A stretch of 64,000 bases of DNA, taken from contig CM072807.1 of assembly GCA_037013495.1 (NCBI GenBank), forward strand, positions 28,190,802-28,254,801. Direction: 5' to 3'. Source of the DNA: Hippophae tibetana. Its lineage: Eukaryota; Streptophyta; Magnoliopsida; Rosales; Elaeagnaceae. Under the pieces are notes generated by a model. That model saw nothing but the letters and a program-made list of their open reading frames with translations, was not told where the DNA came from and did no database searches. The stretch's first letter is position 1, and each line of letters starts with the position of its first letter. The position numbers were made by a program, and so were the translations under genes. Below are positions 9,817-23,233 of this stretch, piece after piece.

Positions 9817-11877
9817 TCAAAAAAAGGAAATCGAAAAACCTAAAACTTCAATTGCCGTGAAAGAGAGCAAAACAGAGATTTTTCCTAAAATGGCTCTCAT
9901 AGTGAATGTTAGAATACAATTCAATCCAAAAACGTTCAAAAAACCATATGAACGTATAATTTAAATGCAGCGGAAACAAAATGGATGGGAAACATACCTC
10001 CTGCCATTGATCAAAATTATTTTATTTTTCAAAAAATTCACTTTCAACATCGAGGCGGGTCAACCCGACCCGGTTTGACCCTAAAGGATACACGGTCGTA
10101 TTTTGCTATTCCGGGGACGGAATCCAGCGTTCTTTTTATCAAAATTCTCATAATTTGATTTCTGAGTGATTGACGGTCTCAATTTGAAATAAAACATCGT
10201 TTTAAATAAAAATTTAATTAATGAAGCAGATAAATAACCACGATAAATTAGATTTATTTCTTCATTTTTTTCAAGTTTAAATTCCCAGAATCACTAAAAA
10301 AGATATATTGAGACAATTTGAAATTTCCATATGCATCAAAAAAAGGAAATCGGAAAACCTAAAATTTCAATTGCCGTGAAAGAGAACAAAACAGAGATTT
10401 TTCCTATAATGGCTCTCATAGTGAATGTTAGAATACAATTCAATCCAAAAACGTTCAAAAAACCATATGAACGTATAATTTAAATGCAGCGGAAACATAC
10501 CTCCTGCCATTGATCAAAATTATTTTAATTTTTCAAAAAATTCACTTTCAAAATCGAGGCGGGTCAACCCGACCCGGTTTGACCCTAAAGGATACACGGT
10601 CGTATCTTGCTATTCCGGGGACGGAATCCAGCGTTCTTTTTATCAAAATTCTCATAATTCGATTTCTGAGTGATTGACGGTCTCAATTTGAAATAAAACA
10701 TCGTTTTAAATAAAAATTTAATTAATGAAGCAGATAAATAACCACGATAAATTAGATTTATTTCTTCATTTTTTTCAAGTTTAAATTCCCAGAATCACTA
10801 AAAAAGATATATTGAGACAATTTGAAATTTCCATATGCATCAAAAAAAGGAAATCGAAAAACCTAAAATTTCAATTGCCGTGAAAGAGAGCAAAAGAGAG
10901 ATTTTTCCTAAAATGGCTCTCATAGTGAATGTTAGAATACAATTCAATCCAAAAACGTTCAAAAAACCATATGAACGTATAATTTAAATGCAGCGGAAAC
11001 AAAATGGATGGGAAACATACCTCCTGCCATTGATCAAAATTATTTTATTTTTCAAAAAATTCACTTTCAACATCGAGGCGGGTCAACCCGACCCGGTTTG
11101 ACCCTAAAGGATACACGGTCGTATCTTGCTATTCCGGGGACGGAATCCAGCGTTCTTTTTATCAAAATTCTCATAATTCGATTTCTGAGTGATTGACGGT
11201 CTAAATTTGAAATAAAACATCGTTTTAAATAAAAATTTAATTAATGAAGCAGATAAATAACCACGATAAATTAGATTTATTTCTTCATTTTTTTCAAGTT
11301 TAAATTCCCAGAATCACTAAAAAAGATATATTGAGACAATTTGAAATTTCCATATGCATCAAAAAAAGGAAATCGAAAAACCTAAAATTTCAATTGCCGT
11401 GAAAGAGAGCAAAACAGAGATTTTTCCTAAAATGGCTCTCATAGTGAATGTTAGAATACAATTCAATCCAAAAACGTTCAAAAAACCATATGAACGTATA
11501 ATTTAAATGCAGCGGAAACAAAATGGATGGGAAACATACCTCCTGCCATTGATCAAAATTATTTTATTTTTCAAAAAATTCACTTTCAACATCGAGGCGG
11601 GTAAACCCGACCCGGTTTGACCCTAAAGGATACACGGTCGTATCTTGCTATTCCGGGGACGGAATCCAGCGTTCTTTTTATCAAAATTCTCATAATTCGA
11701 TTTCTGAGTGATTGACGGTCTAAATTTGAAATAAAACATCGTTTTAAATAAAAATTTAATTAATGAAGCAGATAAATAACCACGATAAATTAGATTTATT
11801 TCTTCATTTTTTTCAAGTTTAAATTCCCAGAATCACTAAAAAAGATATATTGAGACAATTTGAAATTTCCATATGCA
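9817..11877. repeat. 4-monomer HOR of 2061 bp, copy 1
   Basis: Full-length unit ending CATAATTTG, then a 504-bp unit at 10336 marked by ATCGGAAAACC and GAGAACAAAAC, then two full-length units carrying GGTCTAAATTTG. The same order of the first two markers returns at 11878 and 12397, exactly 2061 bp on. Confidence 0.8.
10336..10839. repeat. Short monomer, 504 bp
   Basis: Deletion-plus-A type. Diagnostic ATCGGAAAACC, CCTATAATGG and CAAAATCGAGG; appears to be the same sequence as the unit at 12397. Confidence 0.9.
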
Positions 11878-13938
11878 TCAAAAAAAGGAAATCGAAAAAC
11901 CTAAAATTTCAATTGCCGTGAAAGAGAGCAAAACAGAGATTTTTCCTAAAATGGCTCTCATAGTGAATGTTAGAATACAATTCAATCCAAAAACGTTCAA
12001 AAAACCATATGAACGTATAATTTAAATGCAGCGGAAACAAAATGGATGGGAAACATACCTCCTGCCATTGATCAAAATTATTTTATTTTTCAAAAAATTC
12101 ACTTTCAACATCGAGGCGGGTCAACCCGACCCGGTTTGACCCTAAAGGATACACGGTCGTATCTTGCTATTCCGGGGACGGAATCCAGCGTTCTTTTTAT
12201 CAAAATTCTCATAATTTGATTTCTGAGTGATTGACGGTCTCAATTTGAAATAAAACATCGTTTTAAATAAAAATTTAATTAATGAAGCAGATAAATAACC
12301 ACGATAAATTAGATTTATTTCTTCATTTTTTTCAAGTTTAAATTCCCAGAATCACTAAAAAAGATATATTGAGACAATTTGAAATTTCCATATGCATCAA
12401 AAAAAGGAAATCGGAAAACCTAAAATTTCAATTGCCGTGAAAGAGAACAAAACAGAGATTTTTCCTATAATGGCTCTCATAGTGAATGTTAGAATACAAT
12501 TCAATCCAAAAACGTTCAAAAAACCATATGAACGTATAATTTAAATGCAGCGGAAACATACCTCCTGCCATTGATCAAAATTATTTTAATTTTTCAAAAA
12601 ATTCACTTTCAAAATCGAGGCGGGTCAACCCGACCCGGTTTGACCCTAAAGGATACACGGTCGTATCTTGCTATTCCGGGGACGGAATCCAGCGTTCTTT
12701 TTATCAAAATTCTCATAATTCGATTTCTGAGTGATTGACGGTCTCAATTTGAAATAAAACATCGTTTTAAATAAAAATTTAATTAATGAAGCAGATAAAT
12801 AACCACGATAAATTAGATTTATTTCTTCATTTTTTTCAAGTTTAAATTCCCAGAATCACTAAAAAAGATATATTGAGACAATTTGAAATTTCCATATGCA
12901 TCAAAAAAAGGAAATCGAAAAACCTAAAATTTCAATTGCCGTGAAAGAGAGCAAAACAGAGATTTTTCCTAAAATGGCTCTCATAGTGAATGTTAGAATA
13001 CAATTCAATCCAAAAACGTTCAAAAAACCATATGAACGTATAATTTAAATGCAGCGGAAACAAAATGGATGGGAAACATACCTCCTGCCATTGATCAAAA
13101 TTATTTTATTTTTCAAAAAATTCACTTTCAACATCGAGGCGGGTCAACCCGACCCGGTTTGACCCTAAAGGATACACGGTCGTATCTTGCTATTCCGGGG
13201 ACGGAATCCAGCGTTCTTTTTATCAAAATTCTCATAATTCGATTTCTGAGTGATTGACGGTCTCAATTTGAAATAAAACATCGTTTTAAATAAAAATTTA
13301 ATTAATGAAGCAGATAAATAACCACGATAAATTAGATTTATTTCTTCATTTTTTTCAAGTTTAAATTCCCAGAATCACTAAAAAAGATATATTGAGACAA
13401 TTTGAAATTTCCATATGCATCAAAAAAAGGAAATCGAAAAACCTAAAATTTCAATTGCCGTGAAAGAGAGCAAAACAGAGATTTTTCCTAAAATGGCTCT
13501 CATAGTGAATGTTAGAATACAATTCAATCCAAAAACGTTCAAAAAACCATATGAACGTATAATTTAAATGCAGCGGAAACAAAATGGATGGGAAACATAC
13601 CTCCTGCCATTGATCAAAATTATTTTATTTTTCAAAAAATTCACTTTCAACATCGAGGCGGGTCAACCCGACCCGGTTTGACCCTAAAGGATACACGGTC
13701 GTATCTTGCTATTCCGGGGACGGAATCCAGCGTTCTTTTTATCAAAATTCTCATAATTCGATTTCTGAGTGATTGACGGTCTCAATTTGAAATAAAACAT
13801 CGTTTTAAATAAAAATTTAATTAATGAAGCAGATAAATAACCACGATAAATTAGATTTATTTCTTCATTTTTTTCAAGTTTAAATTCCCAGAATCACTAA
13901 AAAAGATATATTGAGACAATTTGAAATTTCCATATGCA
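11878..13938. repeat. 4-monomer HOR of 2061 bp, copy 2
   Basis: Begins with a full-length unit ending CATAATTTG, followed by the 504-bp unit at 12397 and full-length units at 12901 and 13420. It is less similar to copy 1 in its second half, where GGTCTAAATTTG is absent. Confidence 0.75.
12397..12900. repeat. Short monomer, 504 bp
   Basis: Deletion-plus-A type with ATCGGAAAACC and GAGAACAAAAC; partner of the unit at 10336. Confidence 0.9.
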
Positions 13939-16014
13939 TCAAAAAAAGGAAATCGAAAAACCTAAAATTTCAATTGCCGTGAAAGAGAGCAAAACAGAGA
14001 TTTTTCCTAAAATGGCTCTCATAGTGAATGTTAGAATACAATTCAATCCAAAAACGTTCAAAAAACCATATGAACGTATAATTTAAATGCAGCGGAAACA
14101 AAATGGATGGGAAACATACCTCCTGCCATTGATCAAAATTATTTTATTTTTCAAAAAATTCACTTTCAACATCGAGGCGGGTCAACCCGACCCGGTTTGA
14201 CCCTAAAGGATACACGGTCGTATCTTGCTATTCCGGGGACGGAATCCAGCGTTCTTTTTATCAAAATTCTCATAATTCGATTTCTGAGTGATTGACGGTC
14301 TCAATTTGAAATAAAACATCGTTTTAAATAAAAATTTAATTAATGAAGCAGATAAATAACCACGATAAATTAGATTTATTTCTTCATTTTTTTCAAGTTT
14401 AAATTCCCAGAATCACTAAAAAAGATATATTGAGACAATTTGAAATTTCCATATGCATCAAAAAAAGGAAATCGAAAAACCTAAAATTTCAATTGCCGTG
14501 AAAGAGAGCAAAACAGAGATTTTTCCTAAAATGGCTCTCATAGTGAATGTTAGAATACAATTCAATCCAAAAACGTTCAAAAAACCATATGAACGTATAA
14601 TTTAAATGCAGCGGAAACAAAATGGATGGGAAACATACCTCCTGCCATTGATCAAAATTATTTTATTTTTCAAAAAATTCACTTTCAACATCGAGGCGGG
14701 TCAACCCGACCCGGTTTGACCCTAAAGGATACACGGTCGTGTCTTGATATTCCGGGGACGGAATCCAGCGTTCTTTTTATCAAAATTCTCATAATTCGAT
14801 TTCTGAGTGATTGACGGTCTCAATTTGAAATAAAACATCGTTTTAAATAAAAATTTAATTAATGAAGCAGATAAATAACCACGATAAATTAGATTTATTT
14901 CTTCATTTTTTTCAAGTTTAAATTCCCAGAATCACTAAAAAAGATATATTGAGACAATTTGAAATTTCCATATGCATCAAAAAAAGGAAATCGAAAAACC
15001 TAAAATTTCAATTGCCGTGAAAGAGAGCAAAACAGAGATTTTTCCTAAAATGGCTCTCATAGTGAATGTTAGAATACAATTCAATCCAAAAACGTTCAAA
15101 AAACCATATGAACGTATAATTTAAATGCAGCGGAAACAAAATGGATGGGAAACATACCTCCTGCCATTGATCAAAATTATTTTATTTTTCAAAAAATTCA
15201 CTTTCAACATCGAGGCGGGTCAACCCGACCCGGTTTGACCCTAAAGGATACACGGTCGTATCTTGCTATTCCGGGGACGGAATCCAGCGTTCTTTTTATC
15301 AAAATTCTCATAATTCGATTTCTGAGTGATTGACGGTCTCAATTTGAAATAAAACATCGTTTTAAATAAAAATTTAATTAATGAAGCAGATAAATAACCA
15401 CGATAAATTAGATTTATTTCTTCATTTTTTTCAAGTTTAAATTCCCAGAATCACTAAAAAAGATATATTGAGACAATTTGAAATTTCCATATGCATCAAA
15501 AAAAGGAAATCGAAAAACCTAAAATTTCAATTGCCGTGAAAGAGAGCAAAACAGAGATTTTTCCTAAAATGGCTCTCATAGTGAATGTTAGAATACAATT
15601 CAATCCAAAAACGTTCAAAAAACCATATGAACGTATAATTTAAATGCAGCGGAAACAAAATGGATGGGAAACATACCTCCTGCCATTGATCAAAATTATT
15701 TTATTTTTCAAAAAATTCACTTTCAACATCGAGGCGGGTCAACCCGACCCGGTTTGACCCTAAAGGATACACGGTCGTGTCTTGCTATTCCGGGGACGGA
15801 ATCCAGCGTTCTTTTTATCAAAATTCTCATAATTCGATTTCTGAGTGATTGACGGTCTCAATTTGAAATAAAACATCGTTTTAAATAAAAATTTAATTAA
15901 TGAAGCAGATAAATAACCACGATAAATTAGATTTATTTCTTCATTTTTTTCAAGTTTAAATTCCCAGAATCACTAAAAAAGATATATTGAGACAATTTGA
16001 AATTTCCATATGCA

Positions 16015-18075
16015 TCAAAAAAAGGAAATCGAAAAACCTAAAATTTCAATTGCCGTGAAAGAGAGCAAAACAGAGATTTTTCCTAAAATGGCTCTCATAG
16101 TGAATGTTAGAATACAATTCAATCCAAAAACGTTCAAAAAACCATATGAACGTATAATTTAAATGCAGCGGAAACAAAATGGATGGGAAACATACCTCCT
16201 GCCATTGATCAAAATTATTTTATTTTTCAAAAAATTCACTTTCAACATCGAGGCGGGTCAACCCGACCCGGTTTGACCCTAAAGGATACACGGTCGTATC
16301 TTGCTATTCCGGGGACGGAATCCAGCGTTCTTTTTATCAAAATTCTCATAATTTGATTTCTGGGTGATTGACGGTCTCAATTTGAAATAAAACATCGTTT
16401 TAAATAAAAATTTAATTAATGAAGTAGATAAATAACCACGATAAATTAGATTTATTTCTTCATTTTTTTCAAGTTTAAATTCCCAGAATCACTAAAAAAG
16501 ATATATTGAGACAATTTGAAATTTCCATATGCATCAAAAAAAGGAAATCGAAAAACCTAAAATTTCAATTGCCGTGAAAGAGAACAAAACAGAGATTTTT
16601 CCTATAATGGCTCTCATAGTGAATGTTAGAATACAATTCAATCCAAAAACGTTCAAAAAACCATATGAACGTATAATTTAAATGGAGCGGAAACATACCT
16701 CCTGCCATTGATCAAAATTATTTTAATTTTTCAAAAAATTCACTTTCAAAATCGAGGCGGGTCAACCCGACCCGGTTTGACCCTAAAGGATACACGGTCG
16801 TATCTTGCTATTCCGGGGACGGAATCCAGCGTTCTTTTTATCAAAATTCTCATAATTCGATTTCTGAGTGATTGACGGTCTCAATTTCAAATAAAACATC
16901 GTTTTAAATAAAAATTTAATTAATGAAGCAGATAAATAACCACGATAAATTAGATTTATTTCTTCATTTTTTTCAAGTTTAAATTCCCAGAATCACTAAA
17001 AAAGATATATTGAGACAATTTGAAATTTCCATATGCATCAAAAAAAGGAAATCGAAAAACCTAAAATTTCAATTGCCGTGAAAGAGAGCAAAATAGAGAT
17101 TTTTCCTATAATGGCTCTCATAGTGAATGTTAGAATACAATTCAATCCAAAAACGTTCAAAAAACCATATGAATGTATAATTTAAATGCAGCGGAAACAA
17201 AATGGATGGGAAACATACCTCCTGCCATTGATCAAAATTATTTTATTTTTCAAAAAATTCACTTTCAACATCGAGGCGGGTCAACCCGACCCGGTTTGAC
17301 CCTAAAGGATACACGGTCGTATCTTGCTATTCCGGGGACGGAATCCAGCGTTCTTTTTATCAAAATTCTCATAATTCGATTTCTGAGTGATTGACGGTCT
17401 CAATTTGAAATAAAACATCGTTTTAAATAAAAATTTAATTAATGAAGCAGATAAATAACCACGATAAATTAGATTTATTTTTTCATTTTTTTCAAGTTTA
17501 AATTCCCAGAATCACTAAAAAAGATATATTGAGACAATTTGAAATTTCCATATGCATCAAAAAAAGGAAATCGAAAAACCTAAAATTTCAATTGCCGTGA
17601 AAGAGAGCAAAACAGAGATTTTTCCTAAAATGGCTCTCATAGTGAATGTTAGAATACAATTCAATCCAAAAACGTTCAAAAAACCATATGAACGTATAAT
17701 TTAAATGCAGCGGAAACAAAATGGATGGGAAACATACCTCCTGCCATTGATCAAAATTATTTTATTTTTCAAAAAATTCACTTTCAACATCGAGGCGGGT
17801 CAACCCGACCCGGTTTGACCCTAAAGGATACACGGTCGTGTCTTGCTATTCCGGGGACGGAATCCAGCGTTCTTTTTATCAAAATTCTCATAATTCGATT
17901 TCTGAGTGATTGACGGTCTCAATTTGAAATAAAACATCGTTTTAAATAAAAATTTAATTAATGAAGCAGATAAATAACCACGATAAATTAGATTTATTTT
18001 TTCATTTTTTTCAAGTTTAAATTCCCAGAATCACTAAAAAAGATATATTGAGACAATTTGAAATTTCCATATGCA
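16015..18075. repeat. 4-monomer HOR of 2061 bp, later copy 1
   Basis: Unit at 16015 ends CATAATTTG and carries GAAGTAGAT; the 504-bp unit at 16534 carries AATGGAGCGG and CAATTTCAAAT; two full-length units follow that carry TTTATTTTTTCATT. The first two return at 18076 and 18595. Confidence 0.85.
16534..17037. repeat. Short monomer, 504 bp
   Basis: Deletion-plus-A type with AATGGAGCGG where other copies have AATGCAGCGG. Partner of the unit at 18595. Confidence 0.9.
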
Positions 18076-19617
18076 TCAAAAAAAGGAAATCGAAAAACCT
18101 AAAATTTCAATTGCCGTGAAAGAGAGCAAAACAGAGATTTTTCCTAAAATGGCTCTCATAGTGAATGTTAGAATACAATTCAATCCAAAAACGTTCAAAA
18201 AACCATATGAACGTATAATTTAAATGCAGCGGAAACAAAATGGATGGGAAACATACCTCCTGCCATTGATCAAAATTATTTTATTTTTCAAAAAATTCAC
18301 TTTCAACATCGAGGCGGGTCAACCCGACCCGGTTTGACCCTAAAGGATACACGGTCGTATCTTGCTATTCCGGGGACGGAATCCAGCGTTCTTTTTATCA
18401 AAATTCTCATAATTTGATTTCTGAGTGATTGACGGTCTCAATTTGAAATAAAACATCGTTTTAAATAAAAATTTAATTAATGAAGTAGATAAATAACCAC
18501 GATAAATTAGATTTATTTCTTCATTTTTTTCAAGTTTAAATTCCCAGAATCACTAAAAAAGATATATTGAGACAATTTGAAATTTCCATATGCATCAAAA
18601 AAAGGAAATCGAAAAACCTAAAATTTCAATTGCCGTGAAAGAGAACAAAACAGAGATTTTTCCTATAATGGCTCTCATAGTGAATGTTAGAATACAATTC
18701 AATCCAAAAACGTTCAAAAAACCATATGAACGTATAATTTAAATGGAGCGGAAACATACCTCCTGCCATTGATCAAAATTATTTTAATTTTTCAAAAAAT
18801 TCACTTTCAAAATCGAGGCGGGTCAACCCGACCCGGTTTGACCCTAAAGGATACACGGTCGTATCTTGCTATTCCGGGGACGGAATCCAGCGTTCTTTTT
18901 ATCAAAATTCTCATAATTCGATTTCTGAGTGATTGACGGTCTCAATTTCAAATAAAACATCGTTTTAAATAAAAATTTAATTAATGAAGCAGATAAATAA
19001 CCACGATAAATTAGATTTATTTCTTCATTTTTTTCAAGTTTAAATTCCCAGAATCACTAAAAAAGATATATTGAGACAATTTGAAATTTCCATATGCATC
19101 AAAAAAAGGAAATCGAAAAACCTAAAATTTCAATTGCCGTGAAAGAGAGCAAAACAGAGATTTTTCCTAAAATGGCTCTCATAGTGAATGTTAGAATACA
19201 ATTCAATCCAAAAACGTTCAAAAAACCATATGAACGTATAATTTAAATGCAGCGGAAACAAAATGGATGGGAAACATACCTCCTGCCATTGATCAAAATT
19301 ATTTTATTTTTCAAAAAATTCACTTTCAACATCGAGGCGGGTCAACCCGACCCGGTTTGACCCTAAAGGATACACGGTCGTATCTTGCTATTCCGGGGAC
19401 GGAATCCAGCGTTATTTTTATCAAAATTCTCATAATTTGATTTCTGAGTGATTGACGGTCTCAATTTGAAATAAAACATCGTTTTAAATAAAAATTTAAT
19501 TAATGAAGCAGATAAATAACCACGATAAATTAGATTTATTTCTTCATTTTTTTCAAGTTTAAATTCCCAGAATCACTAAAAAAGATATATTGAGACAATT
19601 TGAAATTTCCATATACA
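18076..19617. repeat. 4-monomer HOR, later copy 2 (three units, then domain change)
   Basis: The unit at 18076 carries CATAATTTG and GAAGTAGAT, and the 504-bp unit at 18595 carries AATGGAGCGG and CAATTTCAAAT, as in the preceding copy. The third unit (19099) instead has GCGTTATTTTT and ends with CATATACATC, the marker of the next domain, so the repeat breaks off here. Confidence 0.8.
18595..19098. repeat. Short monomer, 504 bp
   Basis: Deletion-plus-A type, the last of this lineage in the window. Carries AATGGAGCGG and CAATTTCAAAT. Confidence 0.9.
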
Positions 19618-22600
19618 TCAAAAAAAGGAAATCGAAAAACCCAAAATTTCAATTGCCGTGAAAGAGAGCAAAACAGAGATTTTTCCTAAAATGGCTCTCA
19701 TAGTGAATGTTAGAATACAATTCAATCCAAAAACGTTCAAAAAACCATATGAACGTATAATTTAAATGCAGCGGAAACAAAATGGATGGGAAACATACCT
19801 CCTGCCATTGATCAAAATTATTTTATTTTTCAAAAAATTCACTTTCAACATCGAGGCGGGTCAGCCCGACCCGGTTTGACCCTAAAGGACACACGGTCGT
19901 ATCTTGCTATTCCGGGGACGGAATCCAGCATTCTTTTTATCAAAATTCTCATAATTCGTTTATGAGTGATTGACGGTCTCAATTTGAAATAAAACATCGT
20001 TTTAAATAAAAATTTAATTAATGAACCAGATAAATAACCACGATAAATTAGATTTATTTCTTCATTTTTTTCAAGTTTAAATTCCCAGAATCACTAAAAA
20101 AGATATATTGAGACAATTTGAAATTTCCATATACATCAAAAAAAGGAAATCGAAAAACCCAAAATTTCAATTGCCGTGAAAGAGAGCAAAACAGAGATTT
20201 TTCCTAAAATGGCTCTCATAGTGAATGTTAGAATACAATTCAATCCAAAAACGTTCAAAAAACCATATGAACGTATAATTTAAATGCAGCGGAAACAAAA
20301 TGGATGGGAAACATACCTCCTGCCATTGATCAAAATTATTTTATTTTTCAAAAAATTCACTTTCAACATCGAGGCGGGTCAGCCCGACCCGGTTTGACCC
20401 TAAAGGATACACGGTCGTATCTTGCTATTCCGGGGACGGAATCCAGCATTCTTTTTATCAAAATTCTCATAATTCGATTTCTGTGTGATTGACGGTCTCA
20501 ATTTGAAATAAAACATCGTTTTAAATAAAAATTTAATTAATGAACCAGATAAATAACCACGATAAATTAGATTTATTTCTTCATTTTTTTCAAGTTTAAA
20601 TTCCCAGAATCACTAAAAAAGATATATTGAGACAATTTGAAATTTCCATATACATCAAAAAAAGGAAATCGAAAAACCCAAAATTTCAATTGCCGTGAAA
20701 GAGAGCAAAACAGAGATTTTTCCTAAAATGGCTCTCATAGTGAATGTTAGAATACAATTCAATCCAAAAACGTTCAAAAAACCATATGAACGTATAGTTT
20801 AAATGCAGCGGAAACAAAATGGATGGGAAACATACCTCCTGCCATTGATCAAAATTATTTTATTTTTCAAAAAATTCACTTTCAACATCGAGGCGGGTCA
20901 ACCCGACCCGGTTTGACCCTAAAGGATACACGGTCGTATCTTGCTATTCCGGGGACGGAATCCACCGTTCTTTTTATCAAAATTCTCATAATTCGATTTC
21001 TGAGTGATTGACGGTCTCAATTTGAAATAAAACATCGTTTTAAATAAAAATTTAATTAATGAAGCAGATAAATAACCACGATAAATTAGATTTATTTCTT
21101 CATTTTTTTCAAGTTTAAATTCCCAGAATCACTAAAAAGGATATATTGAGACAATTTGAAATTTCCATATGCATCAAAAAAAGGAAATCGAAAAACCTAA
21201 AATTTCAATTGCCGTGAAAGAGAGCAAAACAGAGATTTTTCCTAAAATGGCTCTCATAGTGAATGTTAGAATACAATTCAATCCAAAAACGTTCAAAAAA
21301 CCATATGAACGTATAATTTAAATGCAGCGGAAACAAAATGGATGGGAAACATACCTCCTACCATTGATCAAAATTATTTTATTTTTCAAAAAATTCACTT
21401 TCAACATCGAGGCGGGTCAGCCCGACCCGGTTTGACCCTAAAGGATACACGGTCGTATCTTGCTATTCCGGGGACGGAATCCAGCATTCTTTTTATCAAA
21501 ATTCTCATAATTCGATTTCTGAGTGATTGACGGTCTCAATTTGAAATAAAACATCGTTTTAAATAAAAATTTAATTAATGAACCAGATAAATAACCACGA
21601 TAAATTAGATTTATTTCTTCATTTTTTTCAAGTTTAAATTCCCAGAATCACTAAAAAAGATATATTGAGACAATTTGAAATTTCCATATGCATCAAAAAA
21701 AGGAAATCGAAAAACCTAAAATTTCAATTGCCGTGAAAGAGAGCAAAACAGAGATTTTTCCTAAAATGGCTCTCATAGTGAATGTTAGAATACAATTCAA
21801 TCCAAAAACGTTCAAAAAACCATATGAACGTATAATTTAAATGCAGCGGAAACAAAATGGATGGGAAACATACCTCCTACCATTGATCAAAATTATTTTA
21901 TTTTTCAAAAAATTCACTTTCAACATCGAGGCGGGTCAGCCCGACCCGGTTTGACCCTAAAGGATACACGGTCGTATCTTGCTATTCCGGGGACGGAATC
22001 CAGCATTCTTTTTATCAAAATTCTCATAATTCGATTTCTGAGTGATTGACGGTCTCAATTTGAAATAAAACATCGTTTTAAATAAAAATTTAATTAATGA
22101 ACCAGATAAATAACCACGATAAATTAGATTTATTTCTTCATTTTTTTCAAGTTTAAATTCCCAGAATCACTAAAAAAGATATATTGAGACAATTTGAAAT
22201 TTCCATATACATCAAAAAAAGGAAATCGAAAAACCCAAAATTTCAATTGCCGTGAAAGAGAGCAAAACAGAGATTTTTCCTAAAATGGCTCTCATAGTGA
22301 ATGTTAGAATACAATTCAATCCAAAAACGTTCAAAAAACCATATGAACGTATAATTTAAATGCAGCGGAAACATACCTCCTGCCATTGATCAAAATTATT
22401 TTATTTTTCAAAAAATTCACTTTCAAAATCGAGGCGGGTCAACCCGACCCGGTTTGACCCTAAAGGATACACGGTCGTATCTTGCTATTCCAGGGACGGA
22501 ATCCAGCGTTCTTTTTATCAAAATTCTCATAATTCGATTTCTGAGTGATTGACGGTCTCAATTTGAAATAAAACATCGTTTTAAATAAAAATTTAATTAA

Positions 22601-23233
22601 TGAAGCAGATAAATAACCACGATAAATTAGATTTATTTCTTCATTTTTTTCAAGTTTAAATTCCCAGAATCACTAAAAAAGATATATTGAGACAATTTGA
22701 AATTTCCATATGCATCAAAAAAAGGAAATCGAAAAACCTAAAATTTCAATTGCCGTGAAAGAGAGCAAAACAGAGATTTTTCCTAAAATGGCTCTCATAG
22801 TGAATGTTAGAATACAATTCAATCCAAAAACGTTCAAAAAACCATATGAACGTATAGTTTAAATGCAGCGGAAACAAAATGGATGGGGAACATACCTCCT
22901 GCCATTGATCAAAATTATTTTATTTTTCAAAAAAATCACTTTCAACATTGAGGCGGGTCAACCCGACCCGGTTTGACCCTAAAGGATACACGGTCGTATC
23001 TTGCTATTCCGGGGACGGAATCCAGCGTTCTTTTTATCAAAATTCTCATAATTCGATTTCTGAGTGATTGACGGTCTCAATTTGAAATAAAACATCGTTT
23101 TAAATAAAAATTTAATTAATGAACCAGATAAATAACCACGATAAATTAGATTTATTTCTTCATTTTTTTCAAGTTTAAATTCCCAGAATCACTAAAAAAG
23201 ATATATTGAGACAATTTCAAATTTCCATATGCA
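19618..23233. repeat. Domain C: CAGCCCG / CAGCATTC monomer family
   Basis: Seven units. Those at 19618, 20136, 21174 and 21693 share GGGTCAGCCCG, TCCAGCATTC and GAACCAGAT. The unit at 20655 has TCCACCGTTC instead. Units at 21174 and 21693 share CCTACCATTG and appear to be a single-monomer tandem duplication. CATATACATC with AACCCAAAATTTC marks the starts of 19618, 20136, 20655 and 22212. The unit at 19618 is 518 bp and carries CGTTTATGAG, the earliest example of the deletion lineage that dominates 24.8-48.1 kb. The family reappears at 46566 and 47602. No genes. Confidence 0.85.
22212..22714. repeat. Short monomer, 503 bp (isolated)
   Basis: Same 16-bp deletion but without the extra A, so 503 bp. 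It lies 29.6 kb upstream of the next 503-bp unit (52272) and is the only one outside domain G. CTATTCCAGGG breaks the 6-bp hairpin. Confidence 0.9.

Larger units (their letters stand above)
6748..19617. repeat. Domain B: 519-bp monomers mixed with 504-bp short monomers
   Basis: Twenty-five units, seven of them 504 bp long (6748, 7771, 8275, 10336, 12397, 16534, 18595). From 8275 on, short units fall every fourth position (8275, 10336, 12397, then 16534 and 18595), with one fourth-position slot, the unit at 14458, filled by a full-length monomer. The full-length unit before a short one usually ends with CATAATTTGATTT instead of CATAATTCGATTT, a second marker of the same multimer. Seven consecutive full-length units at 12901-16533 look like a local expansion. 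No genes. Confidence 0.85.
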
